Source of the DNA: Nitrospira sp.
Lineage (GTDB): Bacteria > Nitrospirota > Nitrospiria > Nitrospirales > Nitrospiraceae
Direction of reading: 5' to 3'
DNA: 64,000 bases
NCBI GenBank assembly: GCA_031315995.1
Contig: JALDRG010000014.1
Coordinates: forward strand, 33,189-97,188
The translations under genes and the position numbers were made by a program. The notes beneath the pieces are model-generated. The model made no database searches and was not told where the DNA came from. It worked only from the letters and a program-made list of their open reading frames with translations. Numbering within the stretch: position 1 is the first letter of the stretch; each line of letters opens with the position of its first letter. Positions 45,335-53,250 of this stretch are shown here, in pieces.

Positions 45335-45643
45335 CTAGGCCTTCTTGCTTTTGGTCGATCGTTTGGCTGCGGGCTTCTTCGGAGCGGCTGGCGCCGGCAT
45401 AACGCGATCGTGTACGTAGGCGATCACCTGTCCGACCGTGGTCAGGCCGACCAGATCCTGGTCGGGGATTTGCAGATTGAACACTTCTTCGATGCGATAC
45501 AACATTTCGATCACCGCCATCGAATCCAACCCGAGGTCGTCGCGCAGGTGATGAGTCGGCTGAATCGACGCCGCGTCTCGTTTGAGATAGTCCGCCAGCG
45601 CCTGAATGATCTTGTCGGAAACCTCTGTCGTCTTGGCCATCAC
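45335..45643 (-). CDS. Acyl carrier protein, dedicated, with basic tail
   Basis: 102-residue acyl carrier protein. The phosphopantetheine site is [12 protein letters not shown] (DSM instead of the DSL of housekeeping AcpP), helix II follows, and an unusual C-terminal tail of about 20 residues is rich in Lys, Pro and Ala ([14 protein letters not shown]). It sits between fabF and lpxD, so it may feed 3-hydroxyacyl chains to LpxD. Start: double ATG at 45643/45640. Confidence 0.88.
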   Translation of the reverse strand: MMAKTTEVSDKIIQALADYLKRDAASIQPTHHLRDDLGLDSMAVIEMLYRIEEVFNLQIPDQDLVGLTTVGQVIAYVHDRVMPAPAAPKKPAAKRSTKSKKA

Positions 45644-45703
45644 CGATTCCTTCGTTGCTTGCCGCCACGCCGCGCGTGCGCGAGTATCGTCGACCGATGT
45701 GGG

Positions 45704-46960
45704 TCAGGTCGAGATCGCTTTCAATACGACCGCCGCATTGTTGCTGCCGAATCCAAACGCGTTGATCAGCGCCACCTTGGTCTTTCGTGCCTGTGGTTGC
45801 GCAGAGAGTCCTGCGAGGGCACAGGCCGGATCCGGATCGTCCAGGTTGAGTGTCGGGTGGATTTGCCCGCTGGTGAGCGTCAAGGCCGACACAATGCCCG
45901 CAAGAGAGCCGGCCGCGCCCAGTGTGTGGCCGACGAGCGACTTCGTCGCACTCACCGCAAGTTTGTCCGCTCGCGACTTGAACAACAGGCGGATCGCTTT
46001 GACCTCGACCGCGTCACCCACCGTCGTCGACGTGGCATGCGCGTTGATGTAATCCACTTGCGCAGGAGTGACGCCTGCGTCCTTCAACGCCAGGCGCATC
46101 GTGGTGGCCACCTCTTCGCCGTCCTCGCGCGGAATCACCATGTGATAGGCTTCGCTGGTCGCCGCATAGCCGGCCACCTCCGCATACATCCGAGCGTTGC
46201 GTTTCTTGGCATGGGACAGCGATTCGAGAATCAGCGCGCCTGCGCCTTCGCCCATGACAAACCCATCCCGTCCCTTGTCGAAGGGGCGCGATGCGCGTTC
46301 CGGGGCATCGTTATACTTCGTCGAGAGGGCGCGAAGCGAGCAAAATCCTGCAAACACCAGCGGGGTAATGCTGGCATCGGCGCCGACCACAATCACGGCA
46401 TCTGCCGAGCCGGCACGAATGGCGTGCATCGCCTGCCCCAGCGCGTGAGCGCTCGATGAGCAGGCCGTTGAAATCGTCAGGTTGGGCCCTTTCGCGCCAT
46501 AGGCCATGGCCACGATCCCGGAGGCGGAATTCAGCGTGATGACCGGAATAAAATTCGGATGCACCCGATGCGGACGTTTCTGTTCGTACAGCTGGGTGAT
46601 TTCTCGTTCGCCCATCACCATGCCGCCCATGCCGGCGCCGACGATGACTCCGACTCGGTGCGGCTCCTCCCGCTCTATCCGAAAGTCCGCATCGGCGAGG
46701 GCTTCCTTGGCCGCCACCAAGGCAAATTGGGCATAGCGGTCCACTCGGTCGCCTTGGCCCACCGGGAGATACTGCTCGGGGGAAAATTCCAGAATTCGTC
46801 CTGCGACGCGCGACCGGTAACCCTCCAGCGGGAACGGGTCGAAGGCAGAAATGGCCGAGATCCCGGAGCGGCCTTCCAGCGCCGCTTTCCAGAACTGTGG
46901 CACCCCGATGCCGATGGGGGAAACGACTCCCAGACCTGTGATGACGACTCTCGCCGACAT
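45704..46960 (-). CDS. fabF: Beta-ketoacyl-ACP synthase II
   Basis: Condensing enzyme of fatty acid elongation. VVITGLGVVSPIG at the start, the nucleophile in TISTACSSSAHALG, and the two catalytic His in NAHATSTTVGD and KSLVGHTLGAAG are present, with the GFGSNNAAVVLK end. ATG 46960 is preferred because AAAGGG lies 5 bases upstream; a longer in-frame ATG at 46978 is less likely. It is 60 bp from acp, and with lpxD forms an acyl-chain supply unit. Confidence 0.94.
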   Translation of the reverse strand: MSARVVITGLGVVSPIGIGVPQFWKAALEGRSGISAISAFDPFPLEGYRSRVAGRILEFSPEQYLPVGQGDRVDRYAQFALVAAKEALADADFRIEREEPHRVGVIVGAGMGGMVMGEREITQLYEQKRPHRVHPNFIPVITLNSASGIVAMAYGAKGPNLTISTACSSSAHALGQAMHAIRAGSADAVIVVGADASITPLVFAGFCSLRALSTKYNDAPERASRPFDKGRDGFVMGEGAGALILESLSHAKKRNARMYAEVAGYAATSEAYHMVIPREDGEEVATTMRLALKDAGVTPAQVDYINAHATSTTVGDAVEVKAIRLLFKSRADKLAVSATKSLVGHTLGAAGSLAGIVSALTLTSGQIHPTLNLDDPDPACALAGLSAQPQARKTKVALINAFGFGSNNAAVVLKAIST

Positions 46961-47115
46961 AGAACCCTTTCGCTGCATCTTTCCGATGCCTTGTGCGGCC
47001 TGTCTACTTACCGTACGGTGGCGCCACAGTCAATGCTGTGCGCATTGGTCAGCCGAGCACGACGCCACGACGATCTCTCTCGCCGTAGCCGCCGGCGGAC
47101 TATTTCAGCATCCTC

Positions 47116-48207
47116 TCAGTAGCGCACCTTGAGCAGCAGATAACAGCCGAAGGTCAGAAATACCAGATTGGCCATCCAGCCGGCCAACATGGGTGAGAGT
47201 GCGCCCCCGCGTCCCAAGGCAATTGCCACGGAATGGGTGGACCAGTAGAAAAACCCCACGGCCATGGCCTGACCGATTCCCATGGCCATGCCGCTGCCGC
47301 GCACGCCGGTGCGACGAAGGCTCAACGCAATGCCGACGACCACCATGATAAACGTGACGCAAGGAAAGGCGATCCGACCATAGTAGTCCGTCAGCAGGCG
47401 TGGCAAGATAGAACCGCCCAATTGGAGCCGATCGACATACGAGCGAATCTCCTGCAACGTCATCGTTTCCGAGTCCAACTCCAGCCAGGTGGTAAAGTCG
47501 TCGGGAATTTGTGCCAGGGGCAACGGCGTGGTCCGAAAGGTGCTCACCGACACCGTGCCGTCCTGCCGAAACGAACGTCTGATCCCGTCTTCAAGCACCC
47601 ACCCTTGCGGCGAGTAGACCGCCCGCTGCGCTTCGGCGATTTGCTGGAGTTCGAACGTCGGACTCAAGCGATAGAGGCGGATCTTTCGCAACACGCTGCC
47701 CCCGGGGTCGATCGTGTCGATGTTCATCAGCGTCTGGTCGCCGAGGCTGACCCAGGGCTGCGCGGCTTTTATCGAGACCGGAACCGGTCGTTTTTCGATT
47801 CGGCTCGTCTTGATCTGCTCGGCCTTGGCGAGGGCGAGGGGGATGACGGTCGAGCTGAAAAGAAACAGCACCATCGCCAGCACGGTGCCGAAAAATAAGA
47901 ACGGGGAGGTGATCCAATAGAGGCTGATGCCGCAGCTGCGCATGGCGGTGATTTCATGGCTGCGGGACAGCAGCCCGATGGTGAGAAGTGTCGCCATCAA
48001 GACGGCCAGCGGCGCGATTTGGTAGGAAATAGCCGGCATCTTGAGCACGAAGTAGGCCAGCACATCGAGGACATGGGCGTCATACCGCAGGAACCGGCGA
48101 ACCTTCTCGAAGAAGTCGATGACGAGGTAAATCGTCATGAGCCCGGCGAAACACATGCCGAAGATCTTCACGTATTCACGCAACATATAGCGGAAGAGTA
48201 TGCTCAT
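47116..48207 (-). CDS. lptG: LPS transport permease LptG
   Basis: Inner-membrane permease of the LptB2FG exporter that pulls LPS into the periplasmic bridge. Three N-terminal helices, a periplasmic beta-jellyroll of about 170 residues, and three C-terminal helices match the YjgP/YjgQ fold. MSILFRYMLREYVKIF is a typical start and SRSHEITAMRSCGISLY is the coupling-helix region. It follows lptF by 4 bp. Confidence 0.92.
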   Translation of the reverse strand: MSILFRYMLREYVKIFGMCFAGLMTIYLVIDFFEKVRRFLRYDAHVLDVLAYFVLKMPAISYQIAPLAVLMATLLTIGLLSRSHEITAMRSCGISLYWITSPFLFFGTVLAMVLFLFSSTVIPLALAKAEQIKTSRIEKRPVPVSIKAAQPWVSLGDQTLMNIDTIDPGGSVLRKIRLYRLSPTFELQQIAEAQRAVYSPQGWVLEDGIRRSFRQDGTVSVSTFRTTPLPLAQIPDDFTTWLELDSETMTLQEIRSYVDRLQLGGSILPRLLTDYYGRIAFPCVTFIMVVVGIALSLRRTGVRGSGMAMGIGQAMAVGFFYWSTHSVAIALGRGGALSPMLAGWMANLVFLTFGCYLLLKVRY

Positions 48208-48211
48208 ACAG

Positions 48212-49297
48212 TTATTGCCGGCTCACGCGATAAAACCACAGAATCGTGACCAGTGTGAAGATCACGTTGGGTAACCAGGCCCCGGCGAACGGAGAAATCC
48301 AGAGGGTGGTCACCAGAAACTCACAGGCGACATTGATGACATAATAGGCGATCACCACGAGCACGCCGACCGCAAAGCCGCCGATACTGCCCGAGCGCTT
48401 CGAAACGATCCCGACCGGCACGCCCAAGATGCAGAACACCAGCGAGGCCGCAGGAAAGGCCAGATCCTTATAATATTCCATCATGCGCCGCAGCGCATTG
48501 GTATCCGTCCAGCCGGAACTTTCCAGTTTCGCTCGAATGGCCTCCATCGGGGTGCGTTCCTCCGCGCCATAGAGGCTCGCGCTCACGGTCAATTTGAGGT
48601 CGTAGGACGTAAACGAAATCTTCTGATACTCCTCAGCGTTTTGAGGGCGGCTATGAATCACCCCATTCATGAGCCGGAGCGCGACCTGACTCGTGGCCGG
48701 GTCGGTGATGACCTGGTACTGCTGCGCAACGATGATGCGGGGATCGGCCGGGTTGCGTTCATCGGCCACGAAAATGCTCCGGTTGTCCCGCCCCTCTTGG
48801 GCGTCCGGTACATAGATCATCATCTTGGGAATGGCCTCATTAAACACGCCGCGATCAAGTTCCAAGACGAGCTCGTCGCGCAACAGGTTGAGTGCCACCT
48901 TCTTGAGATTGACGTTGCTCCAAGGTTGCCCGTATTGCGCCATCATCAGCGTCAGGCCGCACACCAGTGCGGCAAAGAGAAACACCGATTGGGAGAGCCG
49001 CAACAGGCTGAATCCGGCCGCGCGCATCGCCACGAGCTCTTTGTCGAGGGATAACCGGCCGAACGCCGTGATAGAGGCAATGATGCCCGCGATGGGCAGG
49101 GTGAGGACCAGAAACGAGGGCAGCAAGTGGGCGAACACTTTCAGGACCGAGAGGAAGCCGATTCCCTTCGTCACCAGCAGTTCCACCAGTCGCAGCAACT
49201 CTTTCGTGAGCATCACGAAACAGAGCGCGGCCAAGCTGATGCAAAACGGGGAGAGGAGTTCGCGAAAAATATAGCGATCGAGGATGGTGTGCAGCAC
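48212..49297 (-). CDS. lptF: LPS transport permease LptF
   Basis: Partner of LptG in the LPS exporter. It begins ILDRYIFRELLSPFCISL, with LDKELVAMRAAGFSLLRL as the coupling-helix region. A periplasmic jellyroll domain runs through the middle, and FPAASLVFCILGVPVGIVSKRSG starts the last helices. 361 residues, complete. The ATPase gene lptB is not in the window. The first gene of a - strand lptF-lptG-fabF-acp-lpxD run. Confidence 0.92.
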   Translation of the reverse strand: MLHTILDRYIFRELLSPFCISLAALCFVMLTKELLRLVELLVTKGIGFLSVLKVFAHLLPSFLVLTLPIAGIIASITAFGRLSLDKELVAMRAAGFSLLRLSQSVFLFAALVCGLTLMMAQYGQPWSNVNLKKVALNLLRDELVLELDRGVFNEAIPKMMIYVPDAQEGRDNRSIFVADERNPADPRIIVAQQYQVITDPATSQVALRLMNGVIHSRPQNAEEYQKISFTSYDLKLTVSASLYGAEERTPMEAIRAKLESSGWTDTNALRRMMEYYKDLAFPAASLVFCILGVPVGIVSKRSGSIGGFAVGVLVVIAYYVINVACEFLVTTLWISPFAGAWLPNVIFTLVTILWFYRVSRQ

Positions 49298-49399
49298 GAG
49301 GGCGGTCGAAATCCTACATCGGAGTCGTGAGTTGCCGCACTATAGAAGAGTCCGCGGAGCTTGTAAACAGATCAGATGCTCTGGTTCAAAACTATCCGC

Positions 49400-49428
49400 T
49401 TGACAAGATTTCCACCCCATGGTACATC
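49400..49428 (+). promoter_or_regulatory. Promoter of the cold-shock gene, long leader
   Basis: TTGACA (49400-49405), 17 bases, TACATC (49423-49428). Transcription from here would give a leader of about 170 bases before csp. Long structured leaders are typical of cold-shock mRNAs. The 310-bp stretch 49298-49607 holds no gene. Confidence 0.5.
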
Positions 49429-49607
49429 GCTCCGCACTTTTCAGCAGGTCACGATGGTTCGGGTTGAATATTGTCTCAACGCCCCGCAAGAGCTTTCACG
49501 CTCGTCTCTGTTATTTCTCCTTTTATCGTCATCATTACCATGCCATGCGACTCAGCCGGCGAGCTGATGCGCCCATTATGTCTGTGCGTTGAGAAAGGGA
49601 GGACCGT

Positions 49608-49826
49608 ATGAAAACCAAAGGGACGGTGAAGTGGTTCAATGATCGTAAGGGGTTTGGGTTTATCAGGTTGGATGGTGGAGATGATGTCTTCGTGCACTAT
49701 TCGGCGCTGCAGGGCGACGGATTCAAGACATTGAAAGAGGGCGAAAACGTCGAGTTCGACATCGTCCAGGGAGCCAAAGGGCCCCAAGCGGCCAACGTGT
49801 TGAAGGATCTCGCGCCGGCCTCCTGA
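49608..49826 (+). CDS. Cold-shock domain RNA chaperone
   Basis: 72-residue single cold-shock domain. RNP1 KGFGFI and RNP2 DVFVHYSAL are intact, within [17 protein letters not shown]. It binds single-stranded nucleic acids in the cytoplasm. The ribosome site AAAGGGAGGACC is strong. It is monocistronic, ended by the hairpin at 49848-49876. Confidence 0.96.
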   Translation: MKTKGTVKWFNDRKGFGFIRLDGGDDVFVHYSALQGDGFKTLKEGENVEFDIVQGAKGPQAANVLKDLAPAS

Positions 49827-49847
49827 ACGGTCGAGGCACAGTAATCC

Positions 49848-49876
49848 GCGGCCCCTCTGTCACATGGAGGGGCCGC
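49848..49876 (+). terminator. Hairpin after the cold-shock gene
   Basis: Perfect 10-bp stem GCGGCCCCTC (49848-49857) with GAGGGGCCGC (49867-49876) and a 9-base loop. No T run follows, so it is either a poor intrinsic terminator or an mRNA-stabilising hairpin. Confidence 0.55.
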
Positions 49877-49942
49877 CGGCTGTACGCTCATGCCATCCGC
49901 TCCAGACGCCGCGTCCGCGGTGTTTCTCTTTTATCCATTTGT

Positions 49943-49971
49943 TTGACAAAGAAAAGACAGACTGTTAGCGT
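49943..49971 (+). promoter_or_regulatory. Possible promoter of the TPR gene
   Basis: A perfect TTGACA at 49943-49948 is followed 17 bases later by TAGCGT (3 of 6 to the -10 consensus), 30 bases before the TTG start of the TPR gene. Weak at the -10. Confidence 0.35.
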
Positions 49972-50000
49972 TGACTCTCAACGTCGGGTGAGGAGTCCTC

Positions 50001-51905
50001 TTGGCTGTCGATCGCCGAACTGTTCTCCAAAACGCACAGTTATTTGCCTCCAAAGGGCAGTATGAGGCTGCCATCGCCGAGTGGCGGAAACTCACCACCG
50101 ACACTCCCGCAGACGGGACGATTTTCAACTCCATCGGCGACCTCCAGCTCAAACGGAACGCGACCACCGACGCCGTCACCGCGTTTCTTCAGGCCGCCGT
50201 GGCCTTCCGTTCCGAAGGGTCGGTCCTCAAGGCCATTGCCGCGTACAAGAAGATTCTCAAGGTCGATCCCACGCGAATCGACATCTACCGTCACCTCGGC
50301 GATTTGAACGCAGAGCGGGGGTTGTTGAGCAGCGCGGTTCAAGACTATTTGACTCTGGGCAAACACTATTTCAAGGATGGCCGCAACAAGGAAGCCCTGG
50401 AGATCTATCGCAAGATTATTTCACAGGATCCGTCGAACCAGGATGCGCAACTGCGCGTGGCGGAACTCTGTGTGCAGGAAGGTCTCCTCGACGAAGCGAT
50501 TCGGGTCTATCTTCAACTGGGACGAGAACGCTCGGCCGCGCAACAGTATGATCAAGCCAAGGCCATGTACACGGCGGTCTTGCGCCTGGACCCGCTGAAC
50601 GCCGAAGCCAAAGAAATTATCACCATGATCGAATCGGGCGGCGGCGCGCCCCTGAACTTGGCCCGCGCAGCCAAACCGGCTGCGACCACGGCTAAGCCGG
50701 GTGAGGGCAGCGATCTCATGGCCGAGGCGACCCGCCGTATCGAAGAAGGCCAGTATGCCGGCGCCGAGGCCATGTTGACTCAGCTCCTGAGCCGGGAGCC
50801 GGGCAATCCTGAGATCTGTCAGCTGTTGGCGCGGTTGCATCTGTTGCAAGGAAACCTGCAAGTGGCCTTGGGTGAATATCGATTCCTGGCCGGGGCAGCC
50901 CTTCGCGCGCAAGACTATGCCATGGCCGAAGCGCTGATTGCCGAGTATCTCAAAGTCGAACCGGCGTCCGTGCCGATGCTGGAACTCTTGGGGGAGCTGT
51001 ATCAAGAAAAAGGGGATGCGGCCACGGCGGCGCAACATTTCGGCAGGGCAGTGGAGATTTTGTTGGACCATCCCGAGCCGGGCATGCCCACGCTGCCGGC
51101 TGAGCTGTTCGAGAAGGTTCAGGCGCTGGCTCCAGGGAGCCCGATCGCCCGCAAGCTTGCGCCGGCGTTCGATCCCAATGCATCGCCGTCCGCCGAACCG
51201 GAGGCTGCCGCGCCGATGGTGATGGCACCAGAGCCTGTCGCTGTTGAGCCGGAACCGTTGTCGGCTCCTGTCGCCGCCGAGCCTGTGATGGATATGCCCT
51301 TTCGATTGCAGGATGCGTCGGCCGCTCCGACCCCTCTGCAGGCCCCTCCGGCCGCGAAGGTCGGCCCGCCGCCACCCGCAGAGGCTCCGCCACCGCCCGT
51401 GTCCCAGGCCGCACCAGTCCCCGCTGCCCCGATCCAGCCCGCTCCACCTGCCTCTTCTGCCACGCCGCCTGTCGACCAGGTGGATGCGGAAGCGCGGTAT
51501 GCGCTGGGCATGGCCTATAAAGATATGGGCTTGTTGGAGGAAGCCAAAGAAGAGTTCGTCTCCTCGATGAAGGACTCAGGATTTTTTGTCGATTCCTGCC
51601 TGATGGTGGGCCTCTGTCTCAAGGAGCAGAACCGATCCGACCAGGCGATCCAACTGCTGGAAAAGCTCATTGCCGATTCGCGCTGCCGGGGAGGCAATGC
51701 GCAACTCGTGCGCTATGAACTCGCGTTGTTGTATGAAAAAACGGGAGCTCGCGATCGAGCGATCACCATGTACCAATCCATCCCCTCATTTCACGATGTG
51801 CCTCGCCGAGTCGAAGCGCTGCGCACCATCGGCTCCAATGGGGCCGCCCATCCGGAACGTCCGGCCTCCAGCCAGACGAGCACTCTGCCGATCGCCGGCC
51901 ACTAG
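50001..51905 (+). CDS. TPR-repeat protein with Pro/Ala-rich linker
   Basis: 634 residues. At least five tetratricopeptide units in the first 330 residues (for example AIAAYKKILKVDPTRIDIYRHLGDL and ALEIYRKIISQDPSNQDAQLRVAEL), a Pro/Ala-rich linker at about 390-490 and two further TPRs near the C-terminus (YALGMAYKDMGLLEEAKEEF). No signal peptide, so it is cytoplasmic. The TTG start follows GTGAGGAG. It probably assembles partner proteins; no specific function is visible. Its stop codon TAG lies inside the left end of the MITE-like element at 51902. Confidence 0.85.
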   Translation: MAVDRRTVLQNAQLFASKGQYEAAIAEWRKLTTDTPADGTIFNSIGDLQLKRNATTDAVTAFLQAAVAFRSEGSVLKAIAAYKKILKVDPTRIDIYRHLGDLNAERGLLSSAVQDYLTLGKHYFKDGRNKEALEIYRKIISQDPSNQDAQLRVAELCVQEGLLDEAIRVYLQLGRERSAAQQYDQAKAMYTAVLRLDPLNAEAKEIITMIESGGGAPLNLARAAKPAATTAKPGEGSDLMAEATRRIEEGQYAGAEAMLTQLLSREPGNPEICQLLARLHLLQGNLQVALGEYRFLAGAALRAQDYAMAEALIAEYLKVEPASVPMLELLGELYQEKGDAATAAQHFGRAVEILLDHPEPGMPTLPAELFEKVQALAPGSPIARKLAPAFDPNASPSAEPEAAAPMVMAPEPVAVEPEPLSAPVAAEPVMDMPFRLQDASAAPTPLQAPPAAKVGPPPPAEAPPPPVSQAAPVPAAPIQPAPPASSATPPVDQVDAEARYALGMAYKDMGLLEEAKEEFVSSMKDSGFFVDSCLMVGLCLKEQNRSDQAIQLLEKLIADSRCRGGNAQLVRYELALLYEKTGARDRAITMYQSIPSFHDVPRRVEALRTIGSNGAAHPERPASSQTSTLPIAGH

Positions 51906-52078
51906 TCCGGACTATTCATGAATCCTGCTCCGGCGTCCGATCCCGTCGCCCGGCGAGGCTGTTCTCGTTCGGCCCCCTCGACGGCATGCCAGTACGCTTG
52001 CGTTGGCCTTAGGTGCGAGCAGCCTCGCCGGGCTTCCGTCTTCGCCTCGCGATGGCATTCATGAATAATCCGGGCTAG
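51902..52078. repeat. 177-bp MITE-like palindromic element
   Basis: Terminal inverted repeats of 22 bp with 20 matches: CTAGTCCGGACTATTCATGAAT at 51902-51923 (shown as 22-base unit split CTAGTCCGG, ACTATTCATGAAT) and its complement at 52057-52078. A second inner pair, GCCCGGCGAGGCTG (51948-51961) and its complement (52020-52033), makes the whole element foldable. It codes for nothing. Both ends show CTAG, which is either the repeat end or a target duplication. It lies between the converging TPR and dehydrogenase genes. Confidence 0.75.
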
Positions 52079-52087
52079 CAGGTGCGG

Positions 52088-52120
52088 AAAAAGCCCACCG
52101 ACCCTGTGCTCGCTGAGCAC
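52088..52120 (-). terminator. Intrinsic terminator of the dehydrogenase gene
   Basis: On the - strand CCCGTGCTC-AGC-GAGCAC forms a stem (GTGCTC at 52106-52111 with GAGCAC at 52115-52120 on the + strand), followed by GGGTCGGTGGGC and CTTTTT. The T run is about a dozen bases from the stem, so efficiency is uncertain. Confidence 0.5.
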
Positions 52121-52171
52121 GGGCACCTCACCATTTCGGCGGCGTTCACACACGTGACGCGATCTCCGGCA

Positions 52172-53143
52172 CTACGCCTGCGTGCGATTGACCTGATTCG
52201 GCGCCGATCGTCCGGCACAGACCGCCGTAATATTTTCCAGGCAGATCAACCCCATTCGTACGCGCGTGGCCAGGGTGGCAGAGCCGAGATGCGGCAGGAG
52301 CACCACTTGCCGAAGGTCTCGCAACCCGGGGTGAACATCCGGTTCCTGCTCGAAGACGTCGAGTCCCGCACCGGCCAGGCGACGCTGCAGAAGCGCCTCG
52401 ACCAGCGCGGCTTCCTCGACGACGGGACCCCGCGAGGTATTGATGAGGAACGCCGTCGGCTTCATGAGCGCCAGCTGACGCGAACCGATCAAGTGATGGG
52501 TGGAGGGGGTGAGCGGCACATGTAGGCTGATAAAATCAGCGTCCTGCAGCAGATCCGGCAAGGCGCGCTGTTCCCATTGGGGGGAGATCTGTCCGCGGGC
52601 ATGCGGGGTGCGCGAGCTATAACAGATGCGCATGGTAAACCCGGCGGCCCGCTGGGCCACCGCCTGTCCGATGCGTCCCATGCCGACGATCCCCAGCATC
52701 TTTCCCGAGACATCCGTCCCCAGCATGTGAGTCGGCGCCCAGCCGGACCAGGCTCCGGATCGCACGTAGGCGTCGCCTTCCGCCACGCGCCGCGCCACCG
52801 CCAGCAGCAACGCCCAAGTGAGATCGGCGGTGGAGTCGGTCAGGACGTCCGGTGTATTCGTGACGACAATACCCCGTGCGGTCGCCGCGGCAAGGTCGAT
52901 ATTGTTGTACCCCACGGCATAGTTCGCGAGGATCGTGAGCCTCGCCGCCTCGGCCAGCATGGCGGCATCGACGCGATCGGTGAGGGTGCAGATGGCGGCG
53001 TCTGCTTCGCGGAGGCCCGCCGTGATGGCCTCCCCCGAGGGCGCGGCCTCACTCGGCTCGTTGAGGAGCGTGAATTGCTGCCGTGCCGCCGTCATGACCG
53101 AGTCGGGGAGCAAGCGGGAGATATAAAGCGTGGGACGCGACAT
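52172..53143 (-). CDS. D-isomer-specific 2-hydroxyacid dehydrogenase (glyoxylate/hydroxypyruvate reductase type)
   Basis: NAD(P)H-dependent reductase of 2-keto acids such as glyoxylate or hydroxypyruvate. The nucleotide fold MLGIVGMGRIGQAVAQRA, the catalytic Arg in INTSRGPVV, the Glu in DVFEQEPD and the His in LLPHLGSAT are present, with NYAVGYNNIDL near the N-terminus. ATG at 53143 with GAGG upstream is preferred over the ORF extended to 53200. It is divergent, 107 bp from the glycolate/lactate oxidase-like gene, which suggests linked metabolism of 2-hydroxyacids. Confidence 0.92.
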   Translation of the reverse strand: MSRPTLYISRLLPDSVMTAARQQFTLLNEPSEAAPSGEAITAGLREADAAICTLTDRVDAAMLAEAARLTILANYAVGYNNIDLAAATARGIVVTNTPDVLTDSTADLTWALLLAVARRVAEGDAYVRSGAWSGWAPTHMLGTDVSGKMLGIVGMGRIGQAVAQRAAGFTMRICYSSRTPHARGQISPQWEQRALPDLLQDADFISLHVPLTPSTHHLIGSRQLALMKPTAFLINTSRGPVVEEAALVEALLQRRLAGAGLDVFEQEPDVHPGLRDLRQVVLLPHLGSATLATRVRMGLICLENITAVCAGRSAPNQVNRTQA

Positions 53144-53250
53144 GGAGCCTCGCCTCGTTGCCGGACATCTTATCGGATCACGTCTGACGCAACAACTCAC
53201 TTGTCCTGCTCTCTATCGACCGACTACAATGACGCAACGTAATCACAAGC

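Noticed and set aside
44419..46459. Long + strand ORFs of 278 and 458 codons over lpxD, acp and fabF
   Set aside because: They mirror well-conserved - strand genes, and their composition (His/Arg-rich, no motif) is typical of antisense shadows.
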